Shown piece by piece: positions 40,509 to 50,460 of a stretch of 64,000 bases of DNA; within the stretch, counting starts at the first letter, position 1, and every line of letters starts with the position of its first letter. The position numbers and the translations under genes were made by a program. The stretch is from assembly GCF_000002995.4 (NCBI RefSeq), contig NW_025062476.1, forward strand, positions 4,887,001-4,951,000. The letters run 5' to 3'. Below the pieces are notes generated by a model, which saw nothing but the letters and a program-made list of their open reading frames with translations, was not told the origin of the DNA and made no database searches. This DNA comes from Brugia malayi (Eukaryota; Nematoda; Chromadorea; Rhabditida; Onchocercidae).

Positions 40509-43500
40509 TTACCCTTGCAAAAGTAAGCTCATATCTTCAAGACTTCTAGCGATATCATCCCGTAATCTTGCCGAACTCTGTAAATCATTAAATATAACAT
40601 ATAAATTGAATACAGCAATCAAAAATAAGCCATTTCAGTTGCTCACATTAAAACTAACAGAATTAAAGACCAGTAGAAAGCATTAGAGATAAATAAAAAG
40701 TTTCCATAGAAAAATTCATTGAAAATCTGACTGTTCTTCAGGAAACAAAAATCATTCAAAGCAAAGGGACTGTAACAAAAATTTCGCAAACTGAAATTCA
40801 AGACGAAATTTCTTAGAAGTTAGCTTAATTACAACTTAATGCAAATTCAAAACATATACCGTATTATGTGCTGAACGTTTCGATGAAATGTGAAAAGAAA
40901 TCATATCATCGCCAACGATAATATATGAAACACCATAACCATTATCAGCTACTGGTCCAAAACCACCACCAGCAGTGCCAAATTTATGAGGGTCAAGATT
41001 AACATATTTTACTTCTTCACCACATTGATTCAATGGTGTTTGACTAGTAGAAAGCAAAAAAGTGGGTGGGAATATTCTTTCCAAGAATGGCGATTTAAAT
41101 TTTAGATAGCGCATAACAATGTACCTATAAAAAAAAAAGAAATCATTCTTGCTTTTTTTTTTCTTTTTCAATGAACGCAAGTTTGATTGTATTAGATAGA
41201 ATGTGTTGAAATTGAAAAAGATGAGATCAATTGGTTCAAAATTTTAAACTCCCATCAATAGATGGATTAAATGGAATAAATTCACAATATCAACTTGTTA
41301 CAGCAATACCGAGTTTTCCCAAACTTACGGTTGCGTTATTACAGCAAACCATATTGCACTGAATAATTCGATTGATTGGGTTGAAAACTGATTAAGGGAA
41401 GAAGGAAAGATTCGTTTAACACTATGACTTTTAATTTTAAATAATAGTAAAAATTCCTAAATACGTTTAAGTCTTACAGAGCAAAAAGATGTCGATCAAC
41501 CCCTTTACCACACATCGCATCACGGTACATTGTTTGATGATAATTACAAGCAGCATTAAGCAATTTTAATCTCTCCTGATGCTAAAATATAGAAGATACT
41601 TGTCGGGAAGGTACTCAGAGAATACTTAGAAAGATGCATAAGTAAAGAAGTCAGATTATCTGAGTAACAATGTTAAAACGGAAGTTTGAAAAGAGCCTTT
41701 TCATATTTTTTATTTGAAAAGTCCTTGTTTTGTCTCGAAATTTAAAAAAGAAAAAAAAAAAAATTGAAACAGCAAAGTGAAATAGACGAATTAAAATTAC
41801 AGTTTGATCTGGATCGAGCATAGCATGAACAAAGTCACAACTATACGAGGAACATGATCGAACAGTTTCTGTTCGTCCTTCTCGGAATAAACGTGCCGTT
41901 GCTGCTTCGTAAGTTAAAGCAAACTTTTTCTGATTCTAAACAAACATTTTGCAAGATCAAAAATCTTGAATTTAAAGAAAGGGTGAATCATGTGAAAATG
42001 CCGATTCAGTTATTTAATACATAAAAAGATTCAAATATAAACATATATTTGAAGACAAGTCAGTCTTAATTTGAATGATATTGAAAATAGAAGATTTTGA
42101 AGCATAGAATAAAAGACCATTAATCTAACGTCATCTACATGGACAAATTTTACTCATAATAAAGAGAAAAAATCAATTAAACGTTGTCAAGTTAACCCCA
42201 TCAAATGATTTTTATGAAGAATTTACACGGTAGAATGCAAGTTGTAAAGCCAACTGAAGAAAACCATCTGGTGATACGCGTAACTTTTTTATAAGGCCTT
42301 TACCATATTTAGTCCAAACCAACAAGGCCATTTCTACATCATCAATTAAGGCACGTCCTGTTTGAAAACATTTCATTATTGTGGTCTGAAATAAAAAAAT
42401 TTAAAACAATCTTAAAAATTTCTTAATCTATTCAGCATATTTGCATGTTGGAGTTGAACTCCTTACTTTCCTGGAAAACATGATAAAGTAACTCTAACAT
42501 CCTATCTATTAACAGTTCCTGAACGAGATCGACCAGCTTGATCATTCAGTTTTTTTATAAGGCTTTTACCATATTTAGTTCAAACCAACAAAGCCATTTC
42601 TACATCATCAATTAAGGTACGTCTTGTAAGAGAGTCCTTTTTTTTTAATTAGATTGAATTTATTCCGTTGTAGCTGTCGGAAATAAGCATTCTCAGCCAA
42701 AGCATTATGTCTGAATTTACATAACATCAAACAAAAAAAGTTCTTGCCAGTAACAGTAAACAATAAACAATAAATAATAATAATATATGAAACATATGCT
42801 AAAATATGAGGATAAATTACATTTAATTCACGTGTAATGTGCCATCGTAATCGATCATATTTCGGGATCGATTCCACTTGTCCACGTGTATTTCCATTTT
42901 CATCATAATTATATTCACAAACTGTTTTTATAGTACAAAATTCCATTAAGTGAGCTATCACTGCCGCGTCGCCCCTGAAGCATTTCATGGAGTTTTACGT
43001 GATCAATTTACTATTCACAACAAATTGCAAAATGAAAATTAATAACAAGAAGCAAAATTGATTCGAAACACTTCCAATTAAAATATGTGAATAGTAATCA
43101 AATAGTTACTGAGCAGTCTAGTAATATTTAAAAATCTAAAAAGCAATTTTTCGGAAAAAATCTGTTTTGCAATTTTTCGCATTAGATAAGCAAGATTGTT
43201 GTTAGCATTAACTTTAATTACTATTATATTATTCCTTAATCAATTAATTTATATTATTCCTTAATTAATTACTATTATAAATTTCTTAGTCAATTCTGCT
43301 CCTTACCTACAACTAAAAATGTACTGAAGCTTTGACAATTGCTTTGAATGCAGGGATAAGAATAAACAAGATAAAAGAAACACAAACCAAGAATGCTCAG
43401 CATTGATACCAAAATATCCATTCTTAAAAATGATGAAATTGAACGACTTATCGAACCAACGATCACATCCAGTACCATGCAGTAAGCTGCTAGCCCAGAA

Positions 43501-46500
43501 ATCTAATTTCGATGGATCATTCTAAATTTAATCATAAATTTAATGATGCCATCAATTTCTTAGCAACGAATGCTCTTTGTAAAAATATTAGCTTTAGGAT
43601 AATGTTAGGATAATATCAAGAATTCCAAGAACATAATTGATATTAAAAGAACGGAGAATATTTGAAGAATTTTCCAATCATTTGGTGGTTTATGGGAAGA
43701 AAAGAAAAAGCAACTTACAGGATCATAGAAAACTTCATGCTCATCCAAGATAACTACAAATGCCGCCTTTTCAATTGCATGCAAGGAAAGTTGATTGATT
43801 CCGGAAGTAAAATAATTTCTGCGTACTTGCGCCCATACATCCCGATCACTGGCTGTTAAAGCAGCAATGTAACTTTCCTCCACATCTGAGCTCACTTTTT
43901 CATTCAATATTGCTTCAAAACCTTTCTGAAGTTCACATGGCTCGTATAACCTAAAAAGAAAAAATGAATGAACTACAACCTGCCTGCATATGAAATGTAT
44001 CAACTTGTAATTTATATATGATAAATGGTTATTAATTAATTTGCCAAACATTAAAAATTTTTAGAATACTCAGTTTTTTGGAATTTTTTTTTTTTTTGCA
44101 AGAAATCATTAATTTCTCAATGCAAACAATGGCGTGGGCACTCAACTATATATTTTAATCCATTTCCTGATTCTGACTGTCAATGATATTATTTGTTAAG
44201 GAAAAGAGAAAGATACTGAACAAATAACATATAACACACAATAAATAATATGAAAATCTAAAGAACTTTTAATTTTACCTAAATTTTTAATTTGAACGGC
44301 TTATCGAACCAAAATTAAATTTTTAATTCTACCTAAAAATTCATCGATGTTCTTTTGAACCTATATCACTTCATATCTCGCCTGCTGTATGTACCAATCA
44401 TCGGATTTGAACATTTTTTTTTTTCTTCTAACAAATAAAAATTAAAATATTCTGTATTTTAGAATTTCCAACAAAGTTTCTATAGTTTTTCTTCCTTGAA
44501 TTCTTTATATTCTAGTTCCTTTTTTTAAAGCTATTTCAGTAATGCTTACAAACTGATATGACATGTTATAGACATTTTTAAGACAAGTTCAAAAATGTTT
44601 GCATGCAGTAAAATATTTCTTACATCGTATTTAGCAACATATTTCGAACTTTTTAAAGGTTAACCTTTTTCCATTATGAATAGCAAGACGAAACCAACGG
44701 CCATTACTATAAACTGCAACATGTTTCGCATCACTCCAATGATAAAACTTATCCTTTTCCAAATACGGCACACGACAACTGTTGAACAATCGTTCATATT
44801 GAGAGGTACAAAGTGGTATTTTGAATTGTGATAAGAATGCAAACTGTAAATAGAAAACTTTTTATCCAAAAAGAGTGAAAAATTTTCGAACGATTAAATT
44901 CGTTATTAATCGCTATTTAATCGATAAAATTTGCTATTGATCACTTTATCGGAGATATAAAATGGTATTTCTTCAAGAAATTTTAAAGATCTGGTTTGGA
45001 AAACTGACTGGTTTTATCTCCTGTCGTTCTATCATTCGGCGGAACAAAAGCGCCGCCCAAGTCACTGTAGCAGCACGAGCCGCTTGATTACATGTCGGAT
45101 GTGCTACGATTGAATCCATGCCATAGTAATTGCTGAAAAACAACTTATTCAAAAAAAAAAAATCTCTCAACATAAGTTCAGTCCTTTAGATTTAAAAAAA
45201 AAAACTAACCTGTTAATCATTATCGGTGAACGCTGTCGCAAATAAACAAAATCTTCCCACCACTCTGCCACATAGTTGATCGAAAGGAACGATTTAATAA
45301 TTAGGTACCACTGTAAATGCCGTCCCACCCCAGTACGAAATTCTTCTGTAAGTTGAACTAGCTCATCATATTCTTTATCTGTACACACCGGACGCATCGT
45401 ACAAAGGTGCTGAAATTTTTGATTTTTTTTTTCCAATTAACCATCTTTTGAAAATGAATTTCCATTTATAATGATGATGATTTTCCTAAATGCTCTGAGC
45501 AGTTATTTCAAGCATAAAAACTACTCTCTTCTAATTCAATGTTAACCTTATCAAGAGTATCGTTTAGTCGCGGTAATGGCAGACGAGGCAAAGCTCCTTG
45601 AAATGAATGTAACATAAGGCCGCTTTTTGATAATAGATGTAAAAGAGTCTGCAAACAAAAAATAATTCAGAATTTTTCAATTCATGATTTCCCAGTATAT
45701 TACAGGGAATAAGTCACAACAGAAATCTTTGCATGAGCTTCGAAATGTAGACAACAACGTATTGTTTATAAAAAAAAAAAAAAAAAACTTAGTACTAAAA
45801 CCACACGGAAATTACCAAGTCATTGTCAAAAACAAGAAATTATGATACAAAGAAGAAAAGCATTAGCTTACCAACCACAACTTTGATGATTTTGAAAGTG
45901 GTCGTAAATGAGGATTTTCAAACATCCAACCTTTATAGAGCAAAAAACATTTCAGACTTAACCGGATGAATTGAATTATCACAAACCATACAAAAATTCC
46001 ATATAGCATTAACGAGAATACTTGAGTAAACACACCACTGCTATAAAAATAAATAATGATGGTATCTTTTAGAAATAAAGTATTCATTGAAAAAAAATAC
46101 AGAAAAATTAGCTAGCTATTTCATCTATCTTAGATTTGCTTATCCTGGATTACTTGAAAGTATTAAGACTGGAAGATTAAGACTCCACGGAAAAACAAGA
46201 ATTATATCATGTTATAAGATAGAACAGTATAGTAAAAAAATTAATATCGAACAAAAAGTGTTACAATCAAATATTAAAAAATATTGTATTTAATTATGCT
46301 TCACTTGCAATAATCAAAAATTTCAAATTGAAACTTTGGCAACATGATTTTTAATCATTTCATAAAAACCAGAAACTCCTTTACCAATCTTGCTGTCATT
46401 AATGCCTGACAAATTTAATTTAAAGCTGCAGTTTCAGTAAAAACAAAAAGTATGCTATAATGGTAATTTGAAAGGAACGAAAAGAAATCGGAAAAAAAAG

Positions 46501-47282
46501 TTACCCAAAAAATGAGTAGAAGATATAATATCGCAGTAAATATAGTGTACCAAATGAAAAATCATAATGAAAAGTTGATAAAAAACTGACTATAAACATA
46601 ACTATACACATTGTATAAGCATTTGCTGGGAAGATACCGTTATAAAAGTTATTCTGCAATTAAATAATACTTTCTAATTTAATTAGGTAATATTTTATAA
46701 TTTAGTTTAATAAATGGAAGGAAACAGAGACAATAAAAATATATTTTGTAAATGAATCATTGATAAAATATTATATGCTTTGATAATCAACACATTCTAA
46801 AATCAGTCTTTGTTCTTCAACAAACCTGTTCAACATAACAAACGGTTAGCAAGGATAAGTAAAAAAATTTTTTAAATAGGTTATACAGTATCTTTGAAAT
46901 AGATTATACAATAAAATACAAATATCTATGAGTACTTTCATAAAATTATAACTAATTTTATTTATAAAAGCGTTACTTTCAAAATTCCTCGTAATTTCAA
47001 CGAATAATTAAGAATTACAGTGTCATTTAAATTGTCAAATTCACCTAAATTTTAATAGAAATTTGCTTCTATTTAAAAAAAAAAAAAAAAAAACATTGCT
47101 TAATTCATGAAAAATTGGCATACCTTAAAACGTGCAACACGTTTTTTGTAAGCTCGAAAGAATGAATGCAAAATTTCATTAAGTAATTCTTGATCGTATG
47201 ATACGGATATGCCGTCATGCGTTAGCGAAACAGACAGCGCAGCAATACTGTGCGCTTCTGCCATTGCTTCCTTTAATTCCAT
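40509..47282 (-). CDS. cpt-1: Carnitine O-palmitoyltransferase 1
   Basis: Outer mitochondrial membrane enzyme moving long-chain acyl groups from CoA to carnitine, the control step of beta-oxidation. Fifteen exons: 47282-47124, 46653-46505, 46040-45872, 45648-45547, 45409-45210, 45132-45009, 44843-44665, 43950-43719, 43521-43388, 42974-42821, 42385-42227, 41935-41801, 41581-41478, 41124-40860, 40577-40509. They give 777 aa (human CPT1A 773). The N-terminus reads [16 protein letters not shown]; the second Met (47264) aligns with the vertebrate MAEAH start, whose Glu and His matter for malonyl-CoA inhibition. Two membrane segments follow (in 46653-46505 and 46040-45872). Catalytic His481 lies in INAEHSW (codon 43395-43393). 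[30 protein letters not shown] and [16 protein letters not shown] are intact. An upstream in-frame exon and a decayed exon copy are listed separately. Confidence 0.96.
42445..42500. repeat. Interrupted inverted repeat beside the duplicated CPT1 exon
   Basis: ATGTTGGAGTT..TTACTTT (from 42445) faces AAAGTAACTCTAACAT (42485-42500). The arms match except for one base change and a short insertion (GAACTCC) that itself pairs with GGAGTT. It sits in the CPT1 intron between the functional exon (42385-42227) and its decayed copy (42627-42551). Confidence 0.6.
42551..42627 (-). pseudogene. Decayed tandem copy of a CPT1 exon segment
   Basis: The 77 bp at 42551-42627 match 42285-42361, inside the CPT1 exon 42385-42227, at 72 of 77 positions in the same orientation, 266 bp away. 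All five differences are transitions. Read in the exon's frame the copy encodes ..[25 protein letters not shown], so one Trp codon has become TGA. It has no good splice sites at its edges. The flanks do not match, so only the middle of the exon was copied. It is not needed for a complete CPT1 protein. Confidence 0.9.
44292..44312 (-). repeat. 21-bp copy of a CPT1 exon fragment in an intron
   Basis: TTGAACGGCTTATCGAACCAA (plus strand) matches 43439-43459, inside the CPT1 exon 43521-43388 (RWFDKSFN region), at 20 of 21 positions in the same orientation. It lies in the intron between exons 44843-44665 and 43950-43719. Confidence 0.6.
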
Positions 47283-47288
47283 GAACTG

Positions 47289-47896
47289 ACTGTAAAGTCC
47301 TAAAAATGATTAAATAAATCTCTTCATTAAAACTTCTATCCTGCAAAACTTGGTTAATATTAAAATCATTAAATGTTTGTGATATCTGGGAATGCAACAT
47401 AGATTTTTATCAAATACAATCCTCATTACAGTCATGAATAAAAGATAAATTTTTGATGAAAAGAAGAAAGTTTAAAATTCACATTAAAAGTAAACGTTTG
47501 CAAAAATATTTCTTATGATAAAGAGCTTTACTTCACAATGCACGTATAGAAATAAAAGAATTATGCTTATTAAATTTACAATTTTGCAATGAACGAAAGC
47601 AATAAATGATATAACATCTAATATTAAAAAAATTTTATAATATTATCAAATATCAGTAATAACACCGAAATACCAATCCAGAGTCATGCAATAATTTACC
47701 ATTTAATGAAACTGAAATGAGTTGTTGAACGAGTTAGTGCCATTGAACGTGATACAAAGTGGTACAAAGTGCAAAGTCCAAAAAACAACAACAAGGCATA
47801 CTTAGTGTACTTCTCATAATAATACACCCAATTCATTACATCATTAACCGGATTCATGGCAGAAAAATGGGTCGAAATACTCTCTCTTCTTATCAT
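47289..47896 (-). CDS. Candidate in-frame upstream exon of CPT1 (extra membrane segment)
   Basis: An exon from 47896 (ATG directly after acceptor TTTTTAG) to 47700 (donor TG|GTAAAT) encodes 65 residues starting MIRRESISTHFSAMNPVNDV, with a hydrophobic stretch around YALLLFFGLCTLYHFVS. Its two leftover bases join the acceptor at 47290 (CTTTACAG, exon from 47289), giving C-Q-F and then the CPT1 ATG in frame. This would add 68 residues and a third membrane segment to CPT1. If it is not spliced to CPT1, the frame closes after 66 residues as a small membrane protein. CPT1 proteins I know begin near MAEAH, so this is an inference from splice phase only, with a one-in-three chance of fitting by accident. 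Confidence 0.4.
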
Positions 47897-49876
47897 CTAA
47901 AAATAAAAAAAAAACCAAATTCATCATAGAATATCTAATAAGTTCATATGATTTATACGTTTCACCAAATTTTTTCTTTTTCTTTTACTTCCATTTCCTT
48001 TTTTGATAAATACTTGACCTAATGCGATATTCTTGATACAAACAAATAAGATAACACTCCGAACTATATCGTTAGTTAGTGTATGTTCCACTGATATATC
48101 CATCTTATTCCAGCAAAATTTCTCTTCACCAATACAAAATATTCATAATTATATAAGTATCAATGCTTCTGTAATGATCTTGACTGATATTACTGAAACA
48201 AACACAGATATATGCTAATTAAAGTATTTAAGACTAATTAATTAAAGTTATTTTAAAATTAATATGATTCTAACTTCACCTGTTATAAGCTCATATATTA
48301 TCCCGCTTCAAAATCCGTTAACTTTGCATTCATTTTGTAATTACCAATTGCCTGATAAAAAAAATAGCATGAAAAATGATAACCATATTAATCTGATAGT
48401 ACCGCATGTTCTCAGTCTGTTCGATGTTAAATATTTTTAGATCTAAATGTTTAGTACTAAATTACAGCAATACCTAACATCTAGTAAAACATATAAAAGA
48501 CATTAAGTAAATACTAATCTGCAAACAAAAAAAAATCAACCTTTATGCCAAAAAAATTTCGTCGTATTTCTTGTTAATCAAAGAAAAAAAAGGAATCTAT
48601 AAATCTGAATAGTAAGTTGTGATACCAATGAATCATATCTGTAATAACGCAACAGTGTCAACATTTCCATCACTATTAACGTTATGAACGTTAACAAATT
48701 TAACTCACATTTTCATTTAAGTATTCACTATCGGTAAATAAAATTTACCTTAGTAAAACTGTAAGCATTTGTTTTAAATTAGTATATAACTCAAAAATTA
48801 TCGTGATAACTTCAACTTAGCACAAAAAATATCACCCGAAGCTTCAACTAATTTGAAACAAACAAAAAACTACGCTAAACACATCAAACTGCAATAAGAA
48901 ACTAGTGCATATTCATTTTGTTTAAAGAAATAAAATTTATATTAATTGGTTAAATTTAAAATTCTAGCTTATTATTGCTATGTCGTTTAATATTCTGCTT
49001 ATTACCTTTCAAAGTATATTACAGGAAAACAAAGTATACTATATATTCTTAGTTAAAAACAGTCCTCCTCCTTGCATCCATCGATTTCGATGCTAATATT
49101 GATTTCTCAGTAAAGAATTCATTATTCTACTTTGCTAACATATAAGTGGATAATTAACAAATACTCATCCGTCTTGTAGATCTCAGAATTTAACCTTTCT
49201 TACCATTCATCTTTCTCATCCAACATATTTTTAAATACAAAAATCCGAGGAGTCATATCTTCCCTTCACTTATTACTATCGAAGAAATAGAAGTGTAATT
49301 TTATGGTATTGCAGTGTATCGTTTATGACATTCCACTATGACATCCATAATAAAAATCAAAGTCAAAGATAGAAGAAATAGAAAAACATTTAAACTCACT
49401 TATAGATGCAAGAGTAAATAGAGGTAGGAGTACAAACTAAAAACTTTCTCTTTCCTCCATTCTTTGAAGAATAAAACTAATTCGCGTTATAAACCAACGG
49501 TAACTTGAATTTCCATTTTGTTTGTTTGAAAAAATCAAACCATACTTCTCAGTAACATGCATATCTAATAAAGTGAACTAAGACAGTTTTCAGTCTATTA
49601 CTATTATATCCAAAGTCTCGAAAACGTAAATATACTTTTGATATTCATGTAGTATTCTCAGTGTTTTCTAATTATTTTTACGCTTTTTCATCAATGATTA
49701 CAGAGACTAAAGTCTAATGTCGAAACGTTTTTAAACGGAAAGCGTTATCCTACATAGTGTTCTTGCACTTGAATACTAACCAAGAAAAAGTGAAGTTGTT
49801 TCCACTACTTTTTTGAAACATAACCGCATTTCAAAAAAGAAGAAATGAAACAATCTCTAGGAATAAGTATAAAAGT

Positions 49877-49923
49877 ACAACACAACGATGAAATAATAAG
49901 CTATTATTTCATCGTTGTGTTGT
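49877..49923. repeat. Perfect 22-bp inverted repeat with 3-nt loop
   Basis: Left arm 49877-49898 begins ACAACACAACGATG. Loop AGC at 49899-49901. Right arm 49902-49923 is the exact reverse complement, ending CATCGTTGTGTTGT. The stem stops abruptly at both ends, and an AT dinucleotide run follows. No T-run terminator on either strand. A fold-back element, hairpin RNA or replication-slippage palindrome are all possible. Confidence 0.95.
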
Positions 49924-49929
49924 TATTAA

Positions 49930-50172
49930 TATATATATATAGACAGATTTCTGTTATTAATATGTATAGAAGTAGCAAAAAATATACATTTTTCCCGAAA
50001 TTTTCAAATTCTTGCCAACTCAGCTCCTGAATTAATATTGAATTTAAAACTTTCGGCAAACAAGAAATTGAGAAAAGTACAAAAAGAGTTTGAAAATCAA
50101 GCTGAAAATCTTCAGCAAAAAATAAAAAACTTAGTAAACACATCATGGAATTACTCGGCACTGAAAAAATGA
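49930..50172 (+). other. Coding-like open frame without a start codon
   Basis: An 80-codon plus-strand frame closed by TGA. From about 49975 it reads like real protein, with a charged, coiled-coil-like stretch (KKLRKVQKEFENQAENLQQK) ending in NTSWNYSALKK. It has no ATG; a CAG acceptor could lie inside (CAACTCAG near 50024). A second short island at about 50299-50375 (ACAATAG acceptor, IMPNVAPIHPEDKQVR, donor AG|GTAAAG) does not join it in phase by the obvious sites. I do not recognise either. They could be exons of a small gene or a gene fragment. Confidence 0.3.
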
Positions 50173-50460
50173 ATGTCTTTTGGCACATTTCAAAAGCTGA
50201 ACAATAACTGCTTTCAAATCGACTAGAAATATTTCCAAAATCATTAAACAGTTATAGAAAATGCAATTCAGTGTGACTTTCATGATTTTTTTTACAATAG
50301 GTCCCTTATCCAAATTAACAAAAATTATTATGCCAAACGTAGCTCCAATTCACCCCGAAGATAAACAAGTAAGGTAAAGAACAAAAGCAAACAAATCAGT
50401 CTGCTTGCTGAGCCTATCACAAATTCCAAGAAATCGGATCCGAAATATTGAAAATTTACA

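Larger units (their letters stand above)
47897..50460. other. Intergenic region between R3H protein gene and CPT1, with unexplained islands
   Basis: About 2.6 kb. Most of it (47.9-49.8 kb) is AT-rich with only short open frames and no recognisable family. Near the R3H gene there is a perfect hairpin (49877-49923) and two plus-strand coding-like islands (49930-50172 and about 50299-50375), described separately. The 3' UTR of the R3H gene and the CPT1 promoter or outron should also be here. Confidence 0.5.

Noticed and set aside
42430..42520. tRNA-like segment (GGAGTTCAACTCC arm and a 5-bp ATGTT/AACAT closing stem on the minus strand)
   Set aside because: No proper A box, D arm or 7-bp acceptor stem, and the length is too short for a nuclear tRNA. 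The pairing is better explained by the inverted repeat at 42445-42500.
42636..42715. Peptide-like stretch [18 protein letters not shown] in a CPT1 intron
   Set aside because: It follows an acceptor-like CAG, but in the phase required by the preceding exon it meets TAA. The complete CPT1 alignment needs no residues here.
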